Below, piece after piece: positions 23,500-36,100 of a stretch of 64,000 nt of DNA. Every line of letters starts with the position of its first letter. Positions within the stretch are counted from its first letter, which is position 1. The notes under the pieces were generated by a model, which saw only the letters and a program-made list of their open reading frames with translations, was not told where the DNA came from and did no database searches. Origin of the DNA: Mya arenaria (lineage: Eukaryota; Mollusca; Bivalvia; Myida; Myidae); the NCBI RefSeq assembly GCF_026914265.1, contig NC_069136.1, positions 22,008,051-22,072,050 on the forward strand. The letters are read 5' to 3'. A program made the translations under genes and the position numbers.

Positions 23500-26400
23500 T
23501 CAGAATCGATAATTTAACTTTAGGCATTTAAACCGTATCCAAGCTACTAAATATGTGCGTGTGAAATGTTCAGTATGAAATGATAATTTGGTCAGTAAAA
23601 GAATAATTCACTGTCTGTCAATATAGCTATTTGTATTTGATTTTGCTTACCCGACCCACTCAAATTTCAATGCTCTGGTGGGTTAGAGGGGTCCTTGAAC
23701 TCTGCCAATGAGGGTAGCATCACGGGGAGATGGGACTGGGATCCTCTTCTGGATTTTTTTTGTCAAAAACAGCTAAATTGTCACTGGTTTTGGTAAAAAA
23801 TTACCTGTGTCAGCTGGTGATGGTTTTAAGAACCTTTGCATATTGATGAAGCAGTTATGTTGGTTTATATTCCCTTCGTGCGCTCCTGCGGCACTTTCTT
23901 GTTGTAAGATTATTTTTTTTGTGTTTAATTCTAAAATATTATCACACAAGTAATTGAGTATGGTCCATGATGCTACCATTGTTGGAGCAATTATAAGTCC
24001 AAATAATTGTATGTTGAACTGAAGTTGTCTCATGAAGGGGCTCCAATCCTTTCCTGAAGAATGGAGAGGAGAAATTATGAAACCAAAAAATACAAAAAGA
24101 ATAATAAATACAACCCTTTAAATCACAAACCCATCTCTTACTTGTATATGCTGAAAACTTCTTGAACACATAGTCACCACCCACCGCAGGAACCATGGAG
24201 AAAAATAGGAACATACATGTACTGTGAACACTTCACTATGGATTTAGAAAAAGCAGATGTTTGAAACTTTTAGAAATTGCAGGGGACATCACATTAAGCC
24301 TTGAAATACACATAACGGTCTTCTATAAGAGTTTGATAAAGTTCACCATGGTCTCCTTGTACACAAACTAGACCATTATGGCATATCCATCTCTTCACTG
24401 ATGATTCAAACGCATTCCACACAATTCCCATGAAGACCTGGACAATATATATGTCAAGAGAAGTGAAAAAAAACCCACTGGTCATTCCTTTTACATCCCA
24501 GTATTAATATTCATTCAGTTGAAAGTGGCCTGTATCAGGAAGATTAAAAGTCCAACTTGTTGTTGTCTTGGCAACATTTTAATATTAACTTGTTGATGTT
24601 TAGGGGCATTCTAATTAGTTGGGTGTAACCTTATACAGAAAGGTTGAAGAAATGTGCGCAAGGCATAAAAAAGGTTTCTTTCAGGTCATTTTTTGTAATT
24701 TAAACAAAAAACAGAAAAAAATAAAATAAATATACCGGTAATTATATATATATATATTTTTATATTTGGTAATCCAACATAAAAGGATTTCTAGGCTAAT
24801 CCAAAGAATATGAATATTTTTGCTCTTAAATGAAAAAAAAAATTGGAATGCTTTTTGAAGGTACTGTTTGCCAAATAAAAGGCAGAGTAGGCAAGGTTAT
24901 GACTGTATGACATTCATGAAAGTCTGCATTTGAAATAATGCCAAATTTTGTGTTTCTGCATATGGTAACTATGTAAAATGGCCTTGAATACTGTTTACCA
25001 AAAATTGGTGTTTCTGCAAGCATCATTATGACTGTATGACATTTAAGTGGAGTCAGATTTTTGTAGACCAAATTTACTTGAGATAATATCATGACTTGAA
25101 TTGGCCATAATAAAATATAAAACTGTCGAAAATATAGATCATTTACAGTGTACCGTAATTCTCTGCTCGAAGGGACTTATTCATTTTTGGCTTCTATTTT
25201 TTCCAAGAAGAGTATTTTAGCATGAAATTTACAGTTAGTTTTTTTTACAAGTCAAAATATGGTCTAAATTAAGATAATATCCATAAGTTTTAAATTAAAA
25301 TAATGTCGATAAGTTTTACTACTAACAATGAGGTTAACCAAGAAATGTACTGGGGTTACTAACTCAGAGGGCAGACATTTACACTTGTGTTTAAATTAAT
25401 AAAAAACAGCCATTGCTAAATGTCATTAATATGTCTTGAAAGACGTCCAGTTATGTAATTCAATTATTGTCATGAATTTAAAGTACATTAAATGATACTG
25501 ATAATGATTATGTCTTGAATCTGGCTCAATATGGACAGAGCAATGTTCAAGTGTCTGGATGTTGTACAAACTTTGAGTGACATACTTGAAACGGTGTCAA
25601 GGCTACTACAGGCGATTATCACCAACACCGGTTACAAGTTCAAATACAGCGTTTCTTGTGCATTTGGAAAAATCCTACCTCAGAGGGCACAAACACGAGC
25701 TGGTAACGAGTCTTGCAAATGGGTCGAATGTTTCCATCCATACCGAAAAATTCATTTTCCTTGCCTTCCCTTAATTTTCAAATGAGATCAAATATGATGT
25801 TTTGATGCATTTTTTGTACATTTTACATAAAAGCGTTCTCGATGCTGTTAACTGATGTCACAATGCGCAATAATGTAATATTTCAGTTGATGTCAAAGTT
25901 TTCCTCAAGACCATTGTATTCAATTTACAAAGTTATAAAGAATTATTTTGTAATTTGACTCATCTTCTGTGGGGGTTGGAGGATGGGGGTGGGGTCCACT
26001 ATTGGAGCATTGGTCACATGTCTGGAGATACTGGTCAAGCTCACAAGAATAGCATGTGTATTTGTCATAGCTTTTGTGTCATTGTCATCGTGAGAAATTT
26101 TAATCCTTGTTCATAGCAACTAGAGGTTCAAGTTTACTTTTTATAAGTGAAAAAACTAAAAAAAATATGCTAAAAATGCACCATATCAGACTTGAAATGT
26201 TAAAAACCTTTTCGGGGACTATCCCCAATTGACCCCCTGAAAACATTTTATAACATATAAATTTTAGTAATTAGGGAATGCCGTATGTCAAAAGATTTCA
26301 CCCCTAAGGTATGCCCACTCTAACATCAATTCCTGGATCTGCCACTAATTGCTTACAAAACTGATAAAGTTGATACTATTAAAATGTAACTTGGTACACT

Positions 26401-27230
26401 TGTTGCAAGAGACAAGGGGGCCATCTTATCATCGATCATACCATAATTGATAATAATATGACGCAAATATGCACATGTATAGAAAGGTTCTTTAATCTAG
26501 TTTTTATCATTGTTGAATTATAGCCAAAATGATGAGTGCTAGCTCCCATGTGCTCTTGTTGGTCCATTTTATTGAAGTGGTTTTATGAAGTAATATGCAT
26601 GTGATAACGACACAAAGATATTGCTATTATTTCACTTAGTCTTTCAAACGGCTATCAATGTACTGGCTTTGGGCATCCCTCTGATGAGGTAAATGTAACC
26701 CTCTTTTCATCCTTTTTGTGAATTTTCAATATAAATTTATTTTTTAAGAAATGAGAATTGCAGAGCTAAATTACAATGTAAGATGTTACAGTTTAAATTT
26801 TGCAGTGCGACATAGATGTAAAAAACATTTACAGTGAAACAACTTTAACCACATACTGGTATGTATTCATAAGTTTTGCTGCAAGCTTTGTTATAAAATA
26901 TGCAACTTCCTTAATATGAAGTTATGAACGTAAGTTGGACATGTACGTTCATGATTGTGACCCCAGTTCACGTTGACACACTTTTGTAAAATGTCACTTA
27001 CCTGTTCTGATTTAAATCATGATTTTACAAATTCATTGACTGATAATTTATCATGATTTTTTACAATGAAAGATTCAGAACTTTGCCTCAGTCTCCTAAC
27101 TGAACCATTAGTAAAATTGATGACACAATTTGATCAAGTGTACATTTAAGGTGAACAACTTATCTGGTACAGCGAGTTGAAAATAGGCCGTGAAATAGAA
27201 GATAATTGTTTGTTTCAATGTATGGTAAGA
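23500..27230. other. Intergenic region without an identifiable gene
   Basis: Between the presumed cyclin promoter and the minisatellite at 27.2 kb I find no protein I can name. There is a weak exon-like cluster on the minus strand at 24.0-24.5 kb (separate entry). An open stretch at 25531-25785 on the plus strand is open in two frames, and I could not tie it to a family. The rest is AT-rich with poly-A/T tracts and a short AT microsatellite near 24745. Confidence 0.45.
23970..24470 (-). other. Exon-like stretches, unassigned
   Basis: On the minus strand, TATATTGTCCAG precedes an open stretch (about 24435-24297) reading VFMGIVWNAFESSVKRW at its start. A second stretch (about 24217-24147, SMVPAVGGDYVFKKFSAYT) ends at ACAA/GTAAGAG. 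A third begins after TTCTTCAG near 24052. The frames do not join cleanly into one protein and I recognise no family. It may be a decayed gene, an unrecognised small gene, or chance. Confidence 0.2.
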
Positions 27231-27237
27231 TATTTCA

Positions 27238-27920
27238 CTGAGTGATTGCTTTGCCATAAGTGAGCTGGTTACATTGGTTTGCCTGAAGCGAGATGGGTGC
27301 ACTTGTTTTGCCAGGATCAAGCTGGGTGTATTCTTTGGCCAGAAGTGAGCTGGAATTAAGCATTGATTGCCAGATGGGAGCTGGTTGCACTAGTTTGCCG
27401 GAAGCGGGATAGTTGCATTGGTTTGCCTGAAGCGAGCTGGTTGCATTGGTTTGCCATAAGTGAGCTGGTTGCACTAGTTTGCCGGAAGCGGGATGGTTGC
27501 ATTGGTTTGCCATAAGTAAGCTGGTTGCATTGGTTTGCCTGAAGTGAGCTGGTTGCATTGGTTTGCCATAAGCAAACTGGGTGCATTGGTTTGCCATAAG
27601 TGAGCTGGTTGCAATGGTTTGCCATAAGTGAGCTGGTTGCATTGGTTTGCCATAAGTGAGCTGGTTGCATTGGTTTGCCATAAGTGAGCTGGTTGCATTG
27701 GTTTGCCAGAAGCAAACTGGGTGCATTGGTTTGCCATAAGTGAGCTGGTTGCATTGGTTTGCCAGAAGCAAACTGGGTGAATTGGTTTGCCATAAGTGAG
27801 CTGGTTGCACTAGTTTGCCGGAAGCGGGATGGTTGCATTGGTTTGCCATAAGTGAGCTGGTTGCATTGGTTTGCCTGAAGCGAGCTAGGTGCACATAGTT
27901 TGCCCAGAAGCGGGCTTGGT
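27238..27920. repeat. 28-bp minisatellite, about 24 copies
   Basis: Tandem array of a 28-bp unit, consensus near TTGGTTTGCCATAAGTGAGC followed by TGGTTGCA. Variants carry GCCTGAAGCGAGC, GCCGGAAGCGGGA or GCCAGAAGCAAAC in the middle. Because 28 is not a multiple of three and the unit has few stops, the minus strand is open in all three frames with repetitive peptides, so the open frames reflect the repeat and not a gene. Confidence 0.93.
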
Positions 27921-29050
27921 AAATTGGTTCACCAATATTCCCAATGTTTTCTGCATAATTTTAACATTAACACCTCTTATATTTAGTAATTTGTTGGTAA
28001 CAATGATTAACATTTGCAGTGGCCAGAAGATAAAAACCGAGTTATAGTATTTTCTGGCAAGTAGACTCCTTAATGATCATGCTTATAATTCTCTTTTGGA
28101 ACTTAACATAAGAATATTGAAATTCAGGCAAGTACATGCAAATCTGAAAATCTAATACTCAGATACCCGGTATATATTTTTTGTAGTTGTTTTGATAACA
28201 TGCAAAGTAAAAAGATAATAAAACCCATGTAAAAATCCGGACATTGAACTGTTCGACGAAATGTTTGGCCTTAATGTTAATCAACTTTTATCAACATGAG
28301 AGGTTAACCACACATATGTTATCTGTAACCACTTAGAAGCAGCTTTCTATGGACCTTTTATTGTTTAAATGGGATGTTGGTAAAATTACGCGTAATAAGT
28401 TGATTGTGTTTGGTGATATGTTACTAGATCTATAAGACTTTGTGTTACGCAGGAATCAGAAAATAGGGAAAGTTAAATCCTATCAACTGGTAAGCTTATT
28501 TATATTGAATTTAAAGCTTGTCTTTTAATTGTAGATTGAAATAATGGCTGTTTATACAATATGTTTGTCATGATCATGCCCAATATTTTCAGAAAAATAT
28601 TACTCCCTTATAACAGATTAAGCTTAGAAAGTTCACTATTTTAGTCAAGGAAAAATTGTGTAATATTTACATTCTTTGGATTTGAAAATTATCTTAAGTT
28701 TATTAGTATCTTTTTTATCTTGTATAATCAAGATTAAGTAAGAAATTTGACATAATGATATAAGCTACTAAAGCTTAAAAACTTTCAAGGACTTCAGACC
28801 TTAATTCTAGCAGAACTATTGTTTGTAATAGTTAGGTGACATGAATTAAAATTTTGATGATTAAGAGTGGGCAAAGTGAGCATAGCGAATCTGCAATTTT
28901 ATTGGCTGTAAATGCAGGGTGTATTCAAATAACATCTAAAGCTATTTAAAGATTGATTAAAAATAATCCCTAAGATATTGGTGGTTGGCCCCAGATTTCA
29001 ATCTCTGCATTTAACCAATCTTCACCATAAAAACAGTGTATTAATAATCA
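27921..29050. other. AT-rich stretch, nothing recognised
   Basis: No coding exon, repeat array or RNA gene is apparent. A 5' untranslated exon of the downstream 7TM gene could lie here or further upstream but cannot be identified from sequence alone. Confidence 0.45.
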
Positions 29051-29058
29051 TTATTTAA

Positions 29059-29340
29059 AGCTGCACTCTCACAGATTGACAGCTTTGACATTTGTTTTAG
29101 TTTTCATCTCAGAATCAGCTGATTCTCACAATAGAACATATCTCAATTGATTTTGAAACTGCCTTAATTTTTACTTTTTTTAATGAGTTAGTTACGCTTT
29201 TAGCTATATAGTATCAATTTTCAAACTTAAATGTATAAAACTGTAGTCTGATCTTTTGTCACCAGTCTGGTATCATTGGTTTCCAGATATTAACGCAAAG
29301 ATTGGTTGTAATAAAACAATCTGTGCGAGTGCAGCTTTAA
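29059..29340. mobile_element. Miniature element family B, copy 1 (~280 bp)
   Basis: Begins AAAGCTGCACTCTCACAG and ends CTGTGCGAGTGCAGCTTTAA, so the ends are inverted repeats of about 20 bp that run into TTAA. Related elements of different length are at 41524-41884 and 54749-54923. A TTAA target with such ends would fit a piggyBac-type non-autonomous element, but that is inference. Confidence 0.75.
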
Positions 29341-29689
29341 CTGTCCTGGCTCAGTGAAACTTGTAGTATCCACGGTGTTACTTTATATACAAAATAAATG
29401 CTCAGTTAAAAAGCAGATGCGTCATCTGAAAGCTCAAATTATTCTGAGCTCTGCCATTTTGGACTAATCTTATAGGACAACCACCAACCATGGAAAGTGG
29501 ATTTTATGGCTATATTTTGCAGCTAAGTGATATAATATGGGATGTTACCATGTGTACCAACCATGGAAATTGTTTTTACAGGCTACATCTTGAATGCTTA
29601 ATATAATTCAGGATGCGACCATTTATACTAAGCTTGGAAGGCGTTTTTTTTATTAAGCTTGATGTTAAATGATAAATAAAATATGTCCT

Positions 29690-29820
29690 GGTATTCAATG
29701 TTGGTCTTAATTTGACCTAAGAAGGATGTAGCTAATAGGATTATTTGTTATTAATAACTGACCAATAGAGTGAATGAAGTTTGACTAAGATTAACTTAAG
29801 TTTCATTTTGAATACCACCC
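29690..29820 (+). mobile_element. MITE family A, copy 2
   Basis: Starts TGGTATTCAATGTTGGTCTT and ends TTTTGAATACCACC, with the shared interior words AGCTAATAGGATTA and GAGTGAATGAAGT. Same orientation as the copy at 6245; slightly shorter (about 130 bp), with an internal deletion before the right arm. Confidence 0.8.
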
Positions 29821-30129
29821 ATGTGATGTTTTCTAGACCATACAGTGTGACTATGAAAGCAGTAGTTATTTGCCAGATGGAAAAAAGTTAATTAATGGTG
29901 CTTATCAGGGCTTCTAAAAACCGGCTATTTGCCGGTCTGGACTGATTTTGTCCAAGCCTGACTGATTTCAGTTTCGGTCCGAAATTTTCTCATTTTTTTA
30001 TAATTTCGGTCCAAAACGACTGGGTCAGTAAAAGTTGTAGAAATTGTAATACACAAATATTCATGGGTCATTTACACATGTCGCTTATTCCTTATACATG
30101 TTTAAACACAATTTACTTTCCAGGCTGAC

Positions 30130-33100
30130 ATGCCAGCCATAGATGTGTCCGGCTCGAGCTCGATTAATGGGGGCTTCCACTCTGACAACTCGCATGACAG
30201 CAATCATAACATGGCAGTATCCCCAAGCCAAATAGAGGCGCACTGCACCATCGTCCGGACAGACATAGATACGAGCCAGGAACAGGAGCTATTTCACGCA
30301 AGCAATATGACATCAAATCGGTCTTTACAGTCGTCAAATTCCAGTCAGTCTCTCGAATCAACTGTCAGAGTTGAGGTGATTTGGTGATATTTTTGTGTTT
30401 TTTTCGATACATTAAATGCTTTTCATCAACTGCTTTATCTAAACATCTCAATCGCTCATGAAAAACAATCCGCTGACTTTGCAATATAATTATACTGAGA
30501 AAACTATTATCTACATCATTCTTATAGTATTTTTTTTTTCAATTTCATATATAAAGTAGCACTACAGGGATCATACATCTTTAAATATTTACATTTACAC
30601 TTGATTTTCTGTATGATGAAATTTTTGCTTTTTATTTGCGTGTTTAAGCTCTCGTCATGGATATTGACTATGAAAACTTAAAGTTGACTTAAGTTAAGAT
30701 ATGACTAGAGAAATTTTTTAAATATCAGCAGTGTTGTCTTTGACTGATTTTTTTGTATTTTTTGAAAGGGAGTTTTGACTTTTAGATTGCAGACTTTAGC
30801 GGGGAGTCGAGTTTCAACATGACGACGACACACCTGAAGAGGTGTAAGAGACAGGTGCTTCGACCGTACGGTCGGCTCCTCATGTTCGTAAGTGCGACCA
30901 AAAACTACTTCAGTTTATACTTATAGTATACCTTGGCTCTATAACATATGAAATATGCTATAGAACCACAGGGGACAGAAGCGAACTACTTTTTTCTAGC
31001 GTATATGTAAACTATATTAGATAAATATTGACTGCCTTTAGGGTGACAGTGCATATTGCCAACCTGAGAGAGGCGAAGCCGAGGTTAACATTATTTTCTG
31101 AAGGTTGACAATATGCACTGTCACCATCAAGGCAGGCAATATCCATTTTTCATTAATACCGAACAAAATCTGCAACAACTGTCGGCATGTAAACAAAGCG
31201 CTCAGATGATACAGACTTTAAGTAAAATACTATATCAGTAAATCCCGTATTCATAGGGTATTGCCATATTTCATATGTTCTGTAGAAGTGAGGTATAATA
31301 GTTAGTGTCTTTGAAGGTTGCAATGCCAGTTTAATTAATCATGATTAAACATAAAACATAGCGGCGTATTTGTATCATATTGCCAATTTCATGATATGAG
31401 AGGGTGATAGTGCGGCAGAAAGGTGATAGAGTGAGGCTATAGTCTAAAAAATTGTTGTGGCGTTTTTACTATATATTCGATAGCAGTGAGGTAAAATAAA
31501 CACATGTAGTATTTATAGGCTCAGAAAACATAAAAATAGTTTGCTGTTTGATGGAGTAATTGCAATTTCATCATAAAGCGCTTGTTAAGCACCTACTTAC
31601 GTCAACATCATAATGCACAAACAGTTGAAATCAATGTCAAATAATTTTTAAAAATTCTCGCTGTTTTTAATGGTTTAAAATCCAATATTAGTCAACTTTG
31701 TCAAAGTACTGCAATTTTTATTTCTCAAAAACTTCTATGCATTTATTAAAAAACAACTTAATAATTTTTTTCCCTAGATTGGGTGGCGTGGTTTTGGCCG
31801 GGAGTACGTTAACAGTGGAAGTTTTGGTTGGAGGTTCCTCAACACTATATATCCCATCTTCATTATCATCATGTTGTTCTATACATACTGCTACGAGATT
31901 GTTGCCTGTCAGTGGAAACTCAATGTTGTGAGGGATACTCAGGTAAACAGAATATTATAGATTGTACGGTACATAATATGCAGAATATTACAGATTATAC
32001 GGTAGATAATATGCAGAATATTACAGATTATATGGTAGATAATATGCAGAATATTACAGATTATATGGTAGATAATATGCAGAATATTACAGATTATATG
32101 GTAGATAATATGCAGAATATTACAGATTATATGGTAGATAATATGCAGATATTACAAATTATATGGTAGATAATATGCAGAATATTACAGATTATATGGT
32201 AGATAATATGCAGATATTACAAATTATATGGTAGATTATATGCAGAATAGAACAGATTATATGGTAGATAATATTCAGATATTACAGATTATATGGTAGA
32301 TTATATGCAGAATAGAACAGATTATATGGTAGATAATATGCAGATATTACAGATTATATGGTAGATAGTATGCAAATATTACAGATTATATGGTAGATAA
32401 TATGCAAATATTACAGATTATATGGTAGATAATATGCAGATATTACAGATTATATGGTAGATTATATGCAGATATTACAGATTATATGGTAGATTATATG
32501 CAGAATAGAACAGATTTACGTTAGATAATTTGCAGATATTACAGATTATATGGTAGATAATATGCAGGATATTACAGATTATACAGTAGATTATATGCAG
32601 AATAGAACAGATTTACGTTAGATAATTTGCAGAATATTACAGATTTTATGGTAGATAATATGCAGGATATTACAGATTATACGGTAGATAATATGCAGGA
32701 TATTACAGATTATACGGTAGATTATATGCAGAATAGAACAGATTTACGTTAGATAATTTGCAGAATATTACAGATTTTATGGTAGATAAAATGCAGAATA
32801 TTACAGATTTTACAGTAGATAATATGCAGAATATAACAGAATTAACGGTAGATAATACGCAGAATGTTACAGATTTACGGAGGCTATTATGCAGAATGTT
32901 ACAGATTATACCCTTAAGATAATATGCAGAATATTACAGTAAATTGTCTTTATGATTTGAACATTTTTATGCATATATCTTTATGGATTCCGCTTGGTTG
33001 TGTTCTTATCAAAATAGATTTATGGAAGTCATAGTTATATGTATTTTTTTTGTTCCTTTGTCAAGATAATAGTGCCAGCTAATCCTATCACAACAAGTGC

Positions 33101-36100
33101 CCCGGTGAAAAACCACACTCACGTCACTTCAGGGTTTTTCCCTTTTATCACCATGGACCCAGCCGAGGTCATCCCAACAAATTTGAATCTCACGGACGCT
33201 GACGCATCCTCTTATCCGTTAGCTTGTGAACACGTAATCACTACATACGTTGTGCCAAACATTTTACACCTTGTGGCGTTTATCATGGGATTGGTGCATT
33301 TTCGTGTGCAGGAAAATGAACATCTGTACGCTTTGATGGAAAATGTGAGTTTAAAATGAACATATTGCAGTTGGATGAAATATCTTAAAGCATATTAATT
33401 CACCAAATGCTTATAAAAAGCAATACAGTCAAACCCTGTTAGCTCGAGAGGAGTTTGAGCAAAGAGGGAATGTTTACATGCAGTATTAAGAATCGGTCCT
33501 CTACATATAGTTTGAGCCAACGAGGAACGTGAGCCAAGCGAGTTTGAGCTTACGGGGCTTAATTTTCTGTGATGTTGATTGTACACAGGAATTCAACATA
33601 TTTTGTTTCTTTTATATAATTTTGTTTTTTAAATGTCAATTTAATTGGCGTTAAGTGGAAAATAACATCATGAGGTCATTTTGGTTATGTCATTTCGAAA
33701 AAAAACTTCGACCTAGCATAGTAAATGCCATGTTACTTTTAGTAAGCATGCAATACATGAATAAATATCTAGAAGTCTTGTGAAATTATCAATATTGATA
33801 TTTTCACTGAAGTGAAAGAACAGAACTTAGCAGTGAAAATAATATTATATTTAATGAGTAAGGTATGTACAAGTAAAAACTAGCAAATATCCCTGGTGCT
33901 ACTGGAATGAGGACAGGCTCAATGATTAGCTGTATTTCACACATCAATGATACAAATATTTGAGGCCCTCATGGTAGATTTATCTAAATTTATTTTTATT
34001 AAGAAATCAATGATCACAGCTTATTGCCAATGACTTCCAAACAAATCTACAAATAGATTTGATCAGGGCCTCGCAGGTTGCTTTGCATTTAAATAGATTA
34101 AATGGTCTTTATTTAGCCATTGGCTTATGAAGAATTCTGTCTAAAATACATCAGACTATGCCTGTTTGAGAATTAAAACATTCAAGGATTTTTCATCCCA
34201 TTTTTATTCCCCCTAAGGTAGTCATATTAAAATTGTACCATTCTGCCCTTTGTCTTGTTTTTTTTCATGTCTTCCTGTAACTTTGTCATGCAAAAAGATA
34301 AATGAAGAACTATGACATTTTTTTACTTTTAGGTTTTCCTCCAAGCCAGTCCTCTAAACAGCAGATCAGCGTCACAACAGAAGCTTATCAGAAACATGAG
34401 GTATAGAACCAGGTTTTTTTTCCCACTCCTTGTATGTATGAGGTCAGGTCATTTCTGATTGAAAAAATTGGGAATTCCAATTTTGGAGAGAATTTAACTG
34501 AATAAATGCTTTGAAAATGGAAAGATTTTGCATAACAAAATATAATAAAGTTTGTTTCTTTAAGCATACCCCAACTTTTTTACAGAAAAAAATCATAACA
34601 GAAATGGGAAGTATTATTTTTACATTTGGGGAAAAGTATTAGGGAATTGGGCTGAAATTCTGCCCCAAATTGGCAAGAAAACACCCATACAGAGAGCTCA
34701 TTCAGATAACAACTATACAGGGAGCTCATTCCTTTACTTTTTGTGTCGCCTTTTCAGGGGTTACTTTTTATACCCCCCAAAACAAAGTTTGGGGGGGGGT
34801 ATACTGGAATCGGGTTGTCCGTCTGTCCGTCTGTCTGTCTGTCCGTCTGTCCGTCTGTCCGTCCGTTTTTTTTTTTGTCCGGGATTCATCTTTGTCGTTA
34901 TTGAACAAATCTTTTTCAAACTTTCAGATATTAATGGCCATGATGTAAACTTGCGCCTCTGTGAAATTGGTACGGGTCACATGACCCTGACCAGAGTTAT
35001 CTCCCCTTGATGTGTTAAAGTAGGCAAAATAAGCCCTGTCCGGGACTCATCTTTGTTATTATTCAACAAATCTTTATCAAACTTTCAGAAATTAATGGCC
35101 ATGTTGTAAACTTTCGCCTCTGTGAATTTGGTACAGGTCACATGACCCTGACTGGAGTTATCTCCCCTTGATGTGTTAAAGTAGGCAAAATAAGCCCTGT
35201 CCGGGATTCATCTTTGTTATTATTCAACAAATCTTTATCAAACTTTCAGAAATTAATGGCCATGTTGTAAACTTTCGCCTCTGTGAATTTGGTACAGGTC
35301 ACATGACCCTGACTGGAGTTATCTCCCCTTGTAGGCAAAATTAGCTTTGTCCGGCCTAACTCCAGGGCAAACAACCTAGACATGGAGGGGTGGGGGGTAT
35401 TCGTTAGCCTATGGCTTACAGTTCTAGTTGTTACTGCGTTGGCAGCGGGGTGGCGGCGGTCGCTCCCGTTTTCACTTGTCCAGGGCATATCTCGTAAACT
35501 ATTATTGGTATCAACTTGAGATTTCATATGCAGATAGATCTCATAGAGGGCAAGTGCAAAACACAAGAACTGTTACTCTTGCTTCCATGTTTTTAGAGTT
35601 ATTGCTCTTTGTTTATTTTCATGCTTAAAATTTTGTTCGGGGCATATCTTGTAGAATATAAGAGTTATCAACTCGAAACTTCATATGTAGATAGATCTCG
35701 TGGAGGGCATGTGCAGTGCACAATAACAGTAACTTTTGCTTTCTTGGTTTTAGAGTAATTGCCCTTTGTTAATTTTCATGCTTAAAGTTTTATCCGGAGC
35801 ATATCTTAAAAAATATAAGCTGTATCGACTTGAAACTTCATAGATAGATAGATTTTATTGAAGGCAAGTGCAGTGCACAAGAACTGTCACTCTTGCTTCC
35901 ATATTATTAGAGTTATTGCCCTTTTTTGGCATCTGCGTCTCATTTTCACTTGTCCGGGGCATATCTCGTAAACTATTATTGGTATCAACTTGAAATTTTA
36001 TATGTAGTTAGATCTCATTGAGGGCAAGTGCAGAGCACAAGAACTGTTACTCTTGCTTCCATATTTTTAGAGTTATAGCCCTTTGTTAATTTTTGTTGTT

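Noticed and set aside
25531..25785. 84-aa plus-strand reading frame
   Set aside because: Two overlapping frames are open and neither shows a family signature or flanking exon signals; insufficient support.
27235..27894. 219-aa repetitive minus-strand reading frame
   Set aside because: All three frames are open through the 28-bp minisatellite with equivalent repeats; no splice signals or flanking coding sequence.
31828..32169. Plus-strand frame with MQNITDYMVDN repeats
   Set aside because: Lies in an intron of the 7TM gene downstream of a good donor; only the start overlaps a real exon, in a different frame.
34670..35010. Reading frames over the CCGTCTGT tract
   Set aside because: They translate the tetranucleotide microsatellite of the pearl-like element (RLSVCPSVRLSV type peptides).
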